A stretch of DNA of 64,000 bases from Girardinichthys multiradiatus (Eukaryota > Chordata > Actinopteri > Cyprinodontiformes > Goodeidae). Location: positions 19,691,119 to 19,755,118 of the forward strand of contig NC_061808.1 in NCBI RefSeq assembly GCF_021462225.1. Reading direction: 5' to 3'. Below the pieces are notes generated by a model. It was given only the letters and a program-made list of their open reading frames with translations, made no database searches and was not told the DNA's origin. The position numbers and the translations under genes were made by a program. This document shows, piece by piece, positions 11,118 through 26,110 of the stretch. Numbering within the stretch: position 1 is the stretch's first letter; each line of letters starts with the position of its first letter.

Positions 11118-11749
11118 CTTGGGTCCTTCAACAGATGACGCAAAGGAAGACACCTCAGATAATGCCTGATTACAATGTAATCACTGTTACCACCGTCTGC
11201 ATGCATTTTCCACAAATAATAATAATAATAACAATAATAATAATAATAATAATTATTATTATTATTATTAGAAAAGACAGAAAGGGAACCTAGAGGTCAA
11301 GTCATTCCAAAAGGTTCTTACTTGTTTTTCCATTTAAAATGTATGGTTCTGATTTTTCCTTTTAATTTATTCCTTAAACTAATGTACGACAGCGCTAGAT
11401 AATACACGTGAACGAGTGCTTTTAGCGAGGATTACAGACGTAGCCTATATTATATGCAAGCTTGGTGAAATTCTTATTTAGCTAGTTAATTTGTCAACGT
11501 AGGCAGAAAGGCTGGAGATTGTTTTTCTGTTTTATTTGTATCACATCTCATCAGCAGGGGGCTCTCCAGGCTAGCAACTAGATTAGCATGAGGACTTCTG
11601 TTTGATTACATAAATTCAACTACTGGGACTAAATGTATACCCTATTAGACTTTTCCAATTTTTTTTTTTTTACACAAACGACCCTGAAAAGTCAGCTAAA
11701 CAGAAAAGAATAGAAAATAGAGTCCAACTGTGTGTAATTTATACTCAAT
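11118..11749. other. pinx1 upstream region
   Basis: Presumed pinx1 5' UTR and promoter followed by intergenic DNA. Contains the AAT/ATT palindromic microsatellite at 11214-11271. No clear TATA box or CpG-dense block was seen. Confidence 0.4.
11214..11271. repeat. Palindromic (AAT)n-(ATT)n microsatellite
   Basis: About nine AAT units with one interruption run directly into about seven ATT units, giving a self-complementary tract that can fold back. Confidence 0.9.
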
Positions 11750-12010
11750 AATTGATCTGTTCTTTGAAGGCCTCTGATGTTTGTCACAGAGCATTAGAAA
11801 ACAGTGTGATGAATACCAAGGTACACGGCAGACATGTCAGTGATAAAGTTGTGGGGATGTTTAACACAGGGTTAACACATGGAAGAACGTGTACTGGTCA
11901 GATGAGTTGGAAAAGTAACTTTTTAACATACATACAAAACACTCTGTGACAGAAAACTAACACTACATCATCCTAATCACATCATACTCATGGTGGTAGC
12001 AGAATCAGGG
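11750..12010 (+). mobile_element. Tc1-type relic (5' part of transposase)
   Basis: Plus-sense remnants of the Tc1 family that reads TTGAAGGCCTCTGATG at the 5' UTR, followed by GATAAAGTTGTGGGG and GGTTAACACATGG, then a jump to CATGGTGGTAGCAG near 11990. Internally deleted and full of stops. Confidence 0.6.
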
Positions 12011-12470
12011 TGTGAGGATTTGTTTCATTACCTGGGATAGGTAAGCGCTGGGCAGAACGAATAGAATGATGCATGACATTTTTACAAAAAAATTTAATGT
12101 CAGAAATCAGAGAGCAAAAACAAAGTTAGATTTTTCTGTTTTGTTTAGTTGTATTTTGTCCATTTTTATGGTAATATACTTCATTTATGTATCAGAAAAT
12201 CAAAAAATAAATGTTTTTAGCTTTTTTAGAGCTTGAACAAAAGACACTGTGCTGTACCAATTTTCTTTGTGCGACGCAGTCTCTTTCTTCAGGGAAAACA
12301 TCCAGATTGAATATCGTAGTCACTCTTATATAACCCGTACCCCCGTGAGAGACACATAAAACCTGCACGTACAGTAACAAGAGCCAAGTTTTACAGTGAC
12401 AGCCTGTGGTGCGACTTGGTTGTTGCTTTAGTCTGACTTTCACATGCTCTCCGTCTGTTTAGCTGTGCTT

Positions 12471-12617
12471 GAGATAAAACATTAACCAATTTTAAGAGGT
12501 AACTGTGGTCTTAAAGTTACTTCTGGGCTCAGAAAAGAGAAGTTTTTCTGAGCCCAGAAGTAACTTTAAGTCTGCAAACGCACTTACCTCTTAAAAATTG
12601 ATTCATGTTTTATCTCC
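12471..12617. repeat. Long hairpin with a perfect 27-bp stem
   Basis: 12510-12536 is the exact reverse complement of 12544-12570, with a 7-base loop (GAGAAGT). Imperfect pairing continues outward to about 12471 and 12617, giving an arm of roughly 65-70 bp. No ORF lies inside. Confidence 0.9.
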
Positions 12618-12847
12618 CGTGACACAGACTCCTATCCCAATTTGTTAGGAATAACCTTTATTAATATTACTCATAGCTGTTTTTCCCATTTATACCATAG
12701 TGATATGAAGCATAGGTTCTAATGTTTCCCTTTTGTTAGAATAGGATAAGAATGCTCATCGACAGTAACTTTAAGTCTGTAAACACAGTTATCTTTTAAA
12801 AATTGATTCATGTTTCATCTCCCGTGACACAGAATCCTATCCCAATT
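12559..12847. repeat. Direct duplication of the hairpin's right arm
   Basis: 12559-12641 recurs as 12764-12847 with a few substitutions (AGTAACTTTAAGTCTG at the start, CCGTGACACAGA near the end). The left arm was not duplicated. Confidence 0.85.
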
Positions 12848-13742
12848 GCACAGATTCCCTTGGTAAATTAAAACAAACATGATTCTCCTCATCTGTTTTT
12901 CTAACATCGGATATCAGTTTTCAGATCATACTGGTCCAAACTGGATCACATGAAACTCTAATCCGATCCAAAAACTACACCTAAACGACTTCCTGAGATT
13001 AAAGCAAAGTTGCGTAACAGAAGCTTGACTGGTTAATGCTGTTCTCTTCACACACCAAGACTATCAGCCACTTGTTAGGAGTGTGGGTTTTATACATAAC
13101 AACGTAAAACTATTTAGATACCCAGCCATGAAAGTGCACATATTTGCAGTATTTCACTCTTTAGACCAGAAACAGAGAAATGTCAAATTCAAGGCGAACT
13201 GAATGACTAAGCAGCCTGATCACACTAACTGTAAGGGGAGTGTTATACTTTCCAGTAAAATTCCCTTGTAAGAATGTGTACGGTAAGAGATAAGTGTTGC
13301 AATGGTGATAGGACCCCATGAGTAAGACCAGCTGTTATAGTGTTCCTGTCCTTTACTTTATGCCACTGTCAAACATAATCTAATGCGCCCTGTGGGAATT
13401 TTATTAAACAGTGCATAAACAAAACACCAGCACCACAGGGACTGAGGAGGAGCTCTGTGGGGAGTTAGACCTCAAGTATGTGTGCATACCTCCAAAAGAC
13501 ATGTTACATAACAACCTAAGCTCCAACAAGTTAAGCTGTGAAAATAAAAGGTTTGCTTTTCTCTTTGTCTGAATTCCCAGAAAGCTTTGAATGCGAGACA
13601 CAATGGTTGACCCCCATTTCCATAGAAGGCACACAAATCTACATTTGCATGTAGGCGTATTTTGCTTCTTTGACCACACAGACTGCAGCCAGTAAGAGCA
13701 GTATGCATGCACATTATGATACAGCATATGCATGTGAGGAAT
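12848..13742. other. Intergenic DNA between tdh and pinx1
   Basis: No coding exon or repeat was recognised. A minus-strand ORF of 109 codons (13404-13733) has no recognisable family and overlaps a second equally long frame. Confidence 0.4.
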
Positions 13743-14788
13743 ACAGTGCCTAGCAAAAGTATCTATAGCCTTTGATCTTTTCCCTTTTTTTTAGGCTACC
13801 ACAAAGTAACTCATAATTGTAAAGTGGCGGGAAATTTGTAGGTGGTTTATGATTATTTTACATAAATCAGAGAAGCCTCACATATTTATTCATCCTACCT
13901 GAGTCAGTACTTTTATTTTGGGGTGTGTCTCCACCAGTATTGCACATAGAGAAACTGAAATGTTTGTCCATTTTTCTTAAATAGCACAATAGCTCAAGGT
14001 AAATCAGTTTAGATAGAGAACATCTATGAACATAAATTTTTCAAATCTTGCCACAGATCCTTAATTGAAATTAGGTTTTATCATTAACTGGGCTTTTTTA
14101 ACACACAAAAGTTATTTAATCTAAACCACTGTACTGCAGCTTTGGCTGTATGATTAGGGTCATTGTCTGACCTCTGCTCAAGTCTTTTGCAGCCTCTAAC
14201 AGGGTTTTCATTCCAGGATTGCCTTGTATTTAGCTCCACCCATCTTACCAATTCTGACCAGTTTCCCTGTCCATACTGAAGAAAAGCATCCCCACAACAT
14301 GACCCTGCCACCACCATGTTTCACCATGGCGTTGGTGTATTTAGAGTGATGTGCCATGCTAATTTACAGCCACAAATAGCATTCTGTCATTGGCAAAAAG
14401 GCACACCTTCAACTGCTTATTTTCTGTCCCGAACATGGCATGAGGCCAATTGCAGATGAGATCCTATGGCCTTCTTTCAAAAATGGCTTCTTGCTGCCTA
14501 GGTGGCAGGAGATTTATGGTGTGTGAAACAAATTGTTTTCTTCTAACAGTCTCTCACCTAACCTGTTAATCTCTGCAGTGCCTCCAAAGATATCTTGAGT
14601 CTCTTGGCTGCTTGTCTGATAAATGCTCTCTTACCAGGCTTTTACAAAAAAAAAAAAACAACAACACATGTATTATTCTTTCTCTCACTTCCCAAACATG
14701 TTCTACTTTGTATTGGTCACATAAAAAACCCAGATAAGACAGAATTTGAAAAAGTTCAATGAATATGAGAATGTTTGCGAAGCACTGT
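13743..14788 (-). mobile_element. Tc1-type relic with both ends, transposase on minus strand
   Basis: Left end CAGTGCCTAGCAAAAG and right end GCGAAGCACTGTA are degenerate TIRs of the common fish Tc1 that starts with CAGTGCCTTGCAAAA. Inside, minus-sense transposase fragments are visible, for example GVLKxL-like text and the GGGSCCGDAF segment near 14270. Frameshifts and stops abound. The length, ~1.05 kb, shows internal loss. Confidence 0.78.
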
Positions 14789-15255
14789 ATGTTGTAGACT
14801 CTAATAAAAATATGCTTGTAGATTTTTAAGTCCATATTATATTAAATTGGTATTTATAGGTAAATGTTATGAAATGCTGTTTGTTTTTGAAGGTGGAAAA
14901 CTTTCATTTAATCTATATAAAATGCAAATTTAGTACATTGTTATTTCCATCTTGATAATTTGACAGGTTTTAAGATATTTACTTATGTCACGCAAACAAT
15001 TATTTATTTACTACGTTTTTGATCCTTTAAATGACAACATAATGGTAATAGTATTTTTAAAAATGCACTGATGAAAGGCCAACAGTAAGTGAATCTCTTT
15101 GTGCATTAAGTCATTTCATTCTCCCTCTGTGCTCATCTCTTTTAAAGCCAAGAAACTAATAAACAAAACAAGGTCAAAAGAGAAGGTCAAAATAAGGCAG
15201 CTCCCATTCAGTGTTTCTATTGATGTCATTGATGTCAGCCAAATCTTAATACATA
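14789..15255. other. Intergenic spacer, nothing recognised
   Basis: AT-rich DNA between the Tc1 relic and Tc1 copy B. No exon or repeat was recognised. Confidence 0.4.
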
Positions 15256-15455
15256 CAGGTCCTTCTCAAAATATTAGCATATTGTGATAAAGTTAATTAT
15301 TTTCCATAATGTCATGATGAAAATTTAACATTCATATATTTTAGATTCATTACACACTAACTGAAATATTTCAGGTCTTTTATTGTCTTAATACGGATGA
15401 TTTTGGCATACAGCTCATGAAAACCCAAAATTCCTATCTCACAAAATTAGCATAT
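15256..15455 (+). repeat. Terminal inverted repeat of Tc1 copy B (3' of its gene)
   Basis: Complement of 16624-16823; has the outer and inner direct-repeat motifs seen in copy A. Confidence 0.9.
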
Positions 15456-15532
15456 TTCATCCGACCAATAAAAGAAAAGTGTTTTTAATACAAAAAACGT
15501 TAACCTTCAAATAATCATGTACAGTTATGCAC

Positions 15533-16495
15533 TCAATACTTGGTCGGGAATCCTTTTGCAGAAATGACTGCTTCAATGCGGCGTGGCATGGAGGCAATCA
15601 GCCGGTGGCACTGCTGAGGTCTTATGGAGGCCCAGGATGCTTCGATAGCGGCCTTTAGCTCATCCAGAGTGTTGGGTCTTGAGTCTCTCAACGTTCTCTT
15701 CACAATATCCCACAGATTCTCTATGGGGTTCAGGTCAGGAGAGTTGGCAGGCCAATTGAGCACAGGGATACCATGGTCAGTAAACCATTTACCAGTGGTT
15801 TTGGCACTGTGAGCAGGTGCCAGGTCATGCTGAAAAATGAAATCTTCATCTCCATAAAGCTTTTCAGCAGATGGAAGCATGAAGTGCTCCAAAATCTCCT
15901 GATAGCTAGCTGCATTGACCCTGCCCTTGATAAAACACAGTGGACCAACACCAGCAGCTGACACGGCACCCCAGACCATCACTGACTGTGGGTACTTGAC
16001 ACTGGACTTCTGGCATTTTGGCATTTCCTTCTCCCCAGTCTTCCTCCAGACTCTGGCACCTTGATTTCCAAATGACATGCAGAATTTGCTTTCATCCGAA
16101 AAAAGTACTTTGGACCACTGAGCAACAGTCCAGTGCTGCTTCTCTGTAGCCCAGGTCTGGGGAATGCAGCACCTGTAGCCCATTTCCTGCACACGCCTGT
16201 GCACGGTGGCTCTGGATGTTTCTACTCCAGACTCAGTCCACTGCTTCCGCAGGTCCCCCAAGGTCTGGAATCGGCCCTTCTCCACAATCTTCCTCAGGGT
16301 CCGGTCACCTCTTCTCATTGTGCAGCGTTTTCTGCCACACTTTTTCCTTCCCACAGACTTCCCACTGAGGTGCCTTGATACAGCACTCTGGGAACAGCCT
16401 ATTCGTTCAGAAATTTCTTTCTGTGTCTTACCCTCTTGCTTGAGGGTGTCAATAGTGGCCTTCTGGACAGCAGTCAGGTCGGCAGTCTTACCCAT
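15533..16495 (-). CDS. Tc1-type transposase with 14-aa internal deletion, 320 aa
   Basis: Same protein as in copy A, with five substitutions (S53C, T60M, R110C, T258P and L331P in copy A numbering) and loss of residues 114-127, a basic segment running from VKPLL to QKRL. The junction lies between 16156 and 16157. The DD34E residues remain, so the frame is open. The lost stretch links the DNA-binding and catalytic parts and is conserved across Tc1 transposases, and T258P lies in the catalytic core. This copy is therefore probably defective, though its TIRs could still be mobilised in trans by copy A's protein. Confidence 0.93.
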   Translation of the reverse strand: MGKTADLTAVQKATIDTLKQEGKTQKEISERIGCSQSAVSRHLSGKSVGRKKCGRKRCTMRRGDRTLRKIVEKGRFQTLGDLRKQWTESGVETSRATVHRRVQEMGYRCCIPQTWATEKQHWTVAQWSKVLFSDESKFCMSFGNQGARVWRKTGEKEMPKCQKSSVKYPQSVMVWGAVSAAGVGPLCFIKGRVNAASYQEILEHFMLPSAEKLYGDEDFIFQHDLAPAHSAKTTGKWFTDHGIPVLNWPANSPDLNPIENLWDIVKRTLRDSRPNTLDELKAAIEASWASIRPQQCHRLIASMPRRIEAVISAKGFPTKY

Positions 16496-16623
16496 GATTG
16501 GGGTTTTGAGTGATGAACCAGGCTGGGAGTTTTAAAGGCCTCAGGAATCTTTTGCAGGTGTTTAGAGTTAACTCGTTGATTCAGATGATTAGGTTCATAG
16601 CTCGTTTAGAGACCCTTTTAATG

Positions 16624-16823
16624 ATATGCTAATTTTGTGAGATAGGAATTTTGGGTTTTCATGAGCTGTATGCAAAAATCATCCGTATTAAGACAATAAA
16701 AGACCTGAAATATTTCAGTTAGTGTGCAATGAATCTAAAATATATCAATGTTAAATTTTCATCATTACATTATGGAAAATAATGAACTTCATCACAATAT
16801 GCTAATATTTTGAGAAGGACCTG
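16624..16823 (-). repeat. Terminal inverted repeat of Tc1 copy B (5' of its gene)
   Basis: Complement of 15256-15455; ends at the TA at 16824-16825. Confidence 0.9.
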
Positions 16824-18290
16824 TAGTTCCCCAGAAGCATGTGCTTGGGATGTTTAGGGGTCTCCATGATCTTCAGTGCACTAGCTGCTTATAGGTAAAG
16901 TAGACCTTTACGTCTTTCATCATAAGGGAATATAAACTAAGGTGAACATTAACTATGAATAACTACAACTGCACATATATTGTGAGGATCTTGCAAGCAG
17001 GAAAACCTAAATTGGGTCTTTTAAATGGTACACAGATTTGCACATTCAACATTTCTACTTTTTCCATTTAATATATTTCAAACATATGCCATTTGAATTA
17101 TCACATATAACAGTTGTGTCTGTTTTATTACACATCAGTTTACTGTTTGTTTACAACCAGTAATCAACACTGATACATGTTGATTACTGGTTGTTATCCA
17201 ACAAAGCAGGCAAAACCAACAATGCACTAAACAAGCTCAGAGCAAGTTCTGCCAGGTCTGCATAGTTTCAGTTTATCAATAGACTGAAACTGCAGATCAA
17301 CATTTACATTCTGTTGGTAAAAGAAGTTGGATGTGTTTTCATTATCCGATCATATTCTAAATCATTTGCTTCATATTTTGTGACTACAGTTTTGATGCAT
17401 TTGATGGCTGTGTATTGTCAGGTTATTGCAAAAATGTTCCATGAAGTCAGAAATCCACGAGACAAAAACACAAATCTGGTTCAAAATGGTTAAGAAACAA
17501 GAGGGTATATGGAAAATATTTATTGGGAAATTTCTTAACTGAAAGAGCTCACAGCATCTCTCTCAAATACACACAGAAATAATTAATCTCTTCTGTATAC
17601 ATAGATGTGACATATGAAGTCACATTTTTCATTTTTCGTTTTCAAAATAATGGTGGCGCTGGTGAAAAAATATTAAATAACAAAAACTGAAGAAAACCTC
17701 AAAGAGGGCATCTAATGCTTTGGGGCAATAAAGCTTCCCTATATTTAACAGGGAAAAAATAAATAACAGAATGTGAAAAATAAGCTAATTACTAATAAGT
17801 TTCAGTCAATCTCCCCAGCTCTTTAAGCTCATTTATTATTTTTCCCCCATATGCGGTAGTACAACTAGTACAACTCAAATTTGAAATGCATTGTCATTCC
17901 TGCACAATAAAAGAATATACCTTTGATCCCGACAAAAAGCACAGTCAACATTTTCCCATAATTTTGTAAAAACAAGAATATTAGAAAATGTTGCAAAATT
18001 CTCTGCAATTTCCTCAGACTACACCCTTCCACTTTTAATCCAAATGTCTAAGAATAGGAAAAGCAAACAAACCAGGACAAGATGTTCAACAGAAAGTTTT
18101 CTCTTGCCTGCACTGCACCTTTACATTCTGTAGAGATGTTAGCCATGTAGCAGACGAGCACAGCCTTTTAATTGTTTTTTTTTTTTTTGCTCAGAGAATT
18201 GATTGAACAATTATATACAGATCAAGTTTCTCTATTCCCTTTGGTAAAAATGTTACATTATATACAAAGAATTTACTCTAACATGGCATC
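16824..18290. other. tdh 3' UTR and downstream flank
   Basis: The proximal part should be tdh 3' UTR. Candidate minus-strand AATAAA sites (TTTATT on the plus strand) lie near 17830 and 17518, but none can be assigned. A 16-bp hairpin is at 17153-17194. No other gene is seen. Confidence 0.45.
17153..17194. repeat. Perfect 16-bp stem hairpin
   Basis: ACAACCAGTAATCAAC at 17153-17168 pairs exactly with 17179-17194 across a 10-base loop. A second short palindrome (AGTTTCAGT and ACTGAAACT) follows at about 17265-17291. Confidence 0.85.
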
Positions 18291-21946
<3,656 letters not shown>

Positions 21947-21953
21947 GATGTAC

Positions 21954-23725
21954 CTGCAGAAAAAAAAGTATGATTACCTGGAGTAAATTTTCATGGTACA
22001 GGAAAAATGAACATAATCTATGAGCTATTATTTAAAATGGACAATTATTCCTACCTCTACCTGAGCTAAAACAAAACAACTTATTGTTTATTACAGTTAT
22101 AATGCTCAATACAGGATATGTTTGGTTATTTTAATTTTGATTCAAAGACTCAGGGCCCATAGGAAAACATATAGCTCAATACACCTGAGTTTTTTAAGTC
22201 TCATAAGCCAGACAGCTGGCCAGTAGTGCACAGCGACAGGTGGGAGAGGGGAAGCATTGCAGCAGAAAACAGCTGCCACTTTGGCACTTTTAGTATCTCA
22301 TTAAAAGGATTTTAACACATAAGAATTTATTGGAAAGGTTTTGTGTTTTTGAAACCGTATCTTTTCAGAACTATGGTTTACTGATACCACTTCCTGGCCC
22401 CTGCCTAGCTAGAAGGTTTTGTAATAATTCTGACTGTGACGTTAACAATTTTATTGTTATGTTTGGTGCCATGTATTAGCCACAGCAATAACTCTTTACA
22501 TATATTGTGCTGTGATCATAATTCAAACCTAGATAACAAAATTTGCACAGAGAGAATATTTCCTAAAACACAGGAACCAACGGAGACTCCTATAAACTTG
22601 CTGTCCCGTCCCTTGGCTACAGTCTGAATACATAGTATTTTTTTTTTACACATAAATTGAATAGAGGATAATACAAATCAAGTCAGAATATTTTGTGGAT
22701 GTGGATACTAGAAAATATGATTAGGTTGCTTAAAGCAGCGTAACTAACTAAAATCCTGAAATTCTGTTATGGTTTAGAGTATTAGTGGCCCCCATTCGGC
22801 CGCTCAGACAAAACTTTCTGGAGGCGCTCCTGTAGGCTCCTGCGTCTGACCCAAATCAAACTTTAATGTAACATCATATTTAAAACATCAAATAAACGAA
22901 ATTGATAGAATTTTTCACAGTGAACCCTAAATATAAAGACTGATTGTGTAAACCCTTGCAACCCTGTGTCCGTACGTCTTTTTAATTGACCAGACTTTTG
23001 CGTAAAGCATCTTTGACATGCCACAAGTGAGCTTACCAACGAAGGGTGCTTACTAAGTTAGAAAGCATGTAACTGGAGAGTATTTATACTGCCCTGCCTT
23101 CACGGAGACCCAATTGGGGAGAGAGGGCGTACAGTGACATGGTGCGGCAGAGGAATACAGTGCCAAGAACAGGTCGGCGACCTCTATGACCGCACTTGGA
23201 AATATTTTTGGAACGCCTTAGGAATCACTTAAACCACTCTTTGCCTTGAGCACCTATGTAAGAAATCAGTGCCTGTCTCATGCAGTTTGGTAACAATACA
23301 AAGATTTGATGCAGAAAAAAAGATGCATTAATGATAAAAAAGTTATTGATTTTTATGCGCTCTGCCCTCACTTCGTTTGCGCAGGTTCTTGCTGTATCTA
23401 CATCAGTTTACGTAGACATCATCATGAACGGCGCGTAAAAAGGCAGGCCAGAAGCCGGGTGAAGCTGTTGTAGCCATCTTAAACCTTTTATTAAACCGCA
23501 TAGGCTTTATCCCAAAACGACTATATATGTTTTCTTTTATCTTTCACTTTTTAAAATAAATATTATATATATGTATATATAGAAAGAGTTTAACTAGTTT
23601 AACTAAAAAAGGCAGGTGGCAGAGGTAATTATGTGATGCTTTAAAAAACCTACATAAAATGTGTCTTAATTTAGATTAAACGACTGCTCGAAGAAATGCA
23701 ATGTTAGTGGAAAAAGATTACTTAC
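21954..23725. other. Probable tdh 5' UTR intron
   Basis: Runs from the GTAAGT donor at 23725 to the CTGCAG acceptor at 21954. No coding exon or transposon was recognised. Confidence 0.4.
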
Positions 23726-23875
23726 CAGTAATGATAAATGATGGGAGGAAAGAAACAGAAAAACCAAAAATGCTGTCTGGCTTTTAAAATAGAGAATGAG
23801 TGGAGTGATGCGGCTTCCTGCTTTGAGCAGATCCTCCTGCGCGCTGACGTGATGCTCGGATGTTATCTCCGTTCA
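23726..23875 (-). other. tdh: Probable tdh 5' UTR exon
   Basis: A strong minus-strand donor (CTG followed by GTAAGT at 23725-23720) ends this segment. The right boundary is set about 30 bases downstream of the TATA-like sequence at 23899-23910. No transcript evidence is available. Confidence 0.35.
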
Positions 23876-23898
23876 GCGTTGTATCAGCTGCGCCTTGG

Positions 23899-23910
23899 AT
23901 TATATATATC
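23899..23910 (-). promoter_or_regulatory. tdh: Candidate tdh TATA box
   Basis: Minus-strand GATATATATAATC in a locally GC-richer stretch (23820-24020), placed suitably for the inferred 5' UTR exon. Confidence 0.35.
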
Positions 23911-24103
23911 AGCGACCATCTGCTTCAAGGGGGGCAGACCGGCTGTGTCCCGGATTGGTTCAGGCTCGGAGGTGCGGTCCTCCCTCCCAGACAGCTCCCC
24001 TCCCTTCACGTCACTCAATGACACGCTGGCGTTATCTTTGCAAAATGCCCTGAAGCTTTTTTTTTTTTTTTTTTGTGTAAAAAGTTGGCGCCCTGCGGTC
24101 TGA

Positions 24104-24504
24104 ATAAAGAAGTGAGCTGAATGGAGATGACACCCCCTGCTGTTTCCAGATCAGCCAGACGTTTTTGGGTGCGGACCTTCTGGAAATTTTGCACAAACGT
24201 TTTAGGTAGTTTCAGGTCGGACTACATTGTGATTTTGAACTTGTTCAAGAATTGGTGCAAATTCCTTCAATCTCCTCAACAGAGTCAAAGGTACATATCT
24301 TGAAAAATATAAATGCGAATAGATTGTAAGTTGGGGTAATTATGTGTAATTATTATGCAAAATAACATCAGCAAACAGTTGTCTGAGTTTTAGCTGCGTT
24401 TTTTCTTTTTCCCCACCACTAAGGTCAGCAACAAAGTCACATTGCAACAACCATGCCTTTGTGTTTCCGGGGATGGTTACACAAGTCAACCTGAACTACA
24501 TTTC
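24104..24504. other. tdh upstream DNA, nothing recognised
   Basis: Short ORFs only. There is a poly-T run at about 24060-24074 just left of it. Confidence 0.35.
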
Positions 24505-24860
24505 AAAAAGCATTAACACCCCTTGAGATTTTAACATTTTAAGTTACAACCACAAACGTCTTTGTATTTTATCTGGAAGTGAAAAGGAAAATGATACATA
24601 GGTTTCAAACATTTTTACAAGTATAAAAGTGCAGTGTACATTTGTGTTCAGCCCCTTATATTTTAACACCCCTACATAAAAGCCATTGTTATCAAGTGCC
24701 GTCAGAAGTAACCTCTGTGTCAGGCATAACATTGTGGAGAGGATTAAAGTAGGGTTAGGTTATAAAACTATATCACAAGCTTTGGAGATTTCAGAGTAAT
24801 GGTCAACCCATCATCCAAAAATGGAAAGAGTATGATAAACTGGAGCTAAATCATTTTACC
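24505..24860 (+). mobile_element. Tc1-type relic (left end and 5' part)
   Basis: Plus-sense remnants of the common fish Tc1: a 5' region with TTACAACCACAAACGTC, GAAAATGATACATAGGTTT and GTTCAGCCCC, then GATTAAAGTAGGGTTAGG and ATCATCCAAAAATGG. The catalytic part is missing. Confidence 0.7.
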
Positions 24861-25700
24861 CACAGATAGGAATGACAAACCCAGCAGAAAGTTTTTTTCT
24901 TTGAGAAAATTACACCTATAGTCACCATTAAGAACCATATTTTACCATACTTGGTTGAACTCTGATACCCTCCTCAACCCACCACCTGTCATTCTAGGGA
25001 AGCATGACGGGAAGATGACACATAACTGTGAAATGGCTGCTCAATATTGCAACAAAAGTAGGTATCTAAAGTTTTCAAGTCCAGTCTTGCAGTGGCTTGA
25101 CCTATATTGTTAACAGAAATTAGATTTTTGTACATTTGTTTTGATTTCAGGATAATTTTATAAACTAGCATAGTTACGGAGGGCCAAACAAAAACATGTT
25201 GAACAGACTGCAGGCAGAGCAGCTGAACTATAAACAATGTGGCTGCCAATACAAGCCTGTATAAAGTTGCTCTCTGGCTCTTTATTCTTGAGGCACCTCA
25301 TCAGGTGATTGCTTCGTCACAGTAGTGGCAACATTGGTGGAGAGCTGCCTGGGGTGCTGTTTACTCACATCTGAATCTGCTAGGAGGGGATGGGAAGGGT
25401 CAGACGGAAACTGATGCCCTCTGCAGCAACATTAGAAAGCTGCTCCTGTCACACGTAACACGGATAGTTGATGTAAGCCATTTCTGAGGTAAAAAAACCC
25501 CCCAAAAAACACACCGCCTATTATTTGGTGGTGCCTCCACTTCCAAGTGTTAAAGAAGATCCACCTCCTTATAAAGATTTGTAACAAGCCTTAAAATAAA
25601 TGAATCCGTTATGGCAGCAGCAACAGTAATCTCACGCTGAAAATCCAGCCTTTATTGGAGTTCACTAGAACAGTTAGTTCTCTATAACATTTCAAAAGGT
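24861..25700. other. Intergenic DNA, nothing recognised
   Basis: Between tdh and mtmr9. Short ORFs only. Confidence 0.35.
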
Positions 25701-25704
25701 TGGA

Positions 25705-25739
25705 GCAAACAGGGAGAAAATGTTTCTCTCCCTGTTTGC
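25705..25739. repeat. Hairpin with 13-bp perfect stem
   Basis: GCAAACAGGGAGA at 25705-25717 pairs with 25727-25739. Loop of 9 bases. Confidence 0.75.
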
Positions 25740-26110
25740 GTTTCTCTCCAGATCACCCTGGACCTTTTCTGCAGGAATTAAGTCTGGGAACTCAGATGGT
25801 TATAGAAAAAGGTTATCTGTGTATCTGGTGAAACATTTCTGCTAATTTAGCCAAATTTGTTGGATCATCAAACTGCTGAAAGACCCTACAGCAACAGTGT
25901 CAGTGTTCTGGCAGATATTTTAGTAAAAATCTCCTCATATTTGAAAGATTTCACAGACACATGCACAATAACAAGGTCCTCAGCGTCTTTGGAAGAGAAG
26001 TAGGCCCACAGCATCACAGATCCTCACCATACACAACAGTGTTCAATTTTAAACATATTTATTCTTTGCTTCAAGCTGGTTGGTGTTGAAAAAAGCTTAA
26101 TTTTATTTTT
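25740..26110 (-). mobile_element. Possible Tc1-type relic
   Basis: Minus-sense pieces resembling another Tc1 family, best at 25995-26030 (GGCCCACAGCATCACAGATC) preceded by a degenerate transposase-like stretch. Ends unknown. Confidence 0.4.

Larger units (their letters stand above)
15256..16823 (-). mobile_element. Full-length Tc1-type DNA transposon, copy B
   Basis: 1568 bp, flanked by TA at 15254-15255 and 16824-16825. Same family as copy A but in the opposite orientation about 10 kb away. TIRs of ~200 bp at 15256-15455 and 16624-16823. It differs from copy A by scattered substitutions and an in-frame 42-bp deletion in the transposase. Confidence 0.95.

Noticed and set aside
13404..13756. 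Two overlapping minus ORFs (109 and 94 codons)
   Set aside because: Two frames equally open over the same DNA and Cys/Phe-rich random-looking peptide.
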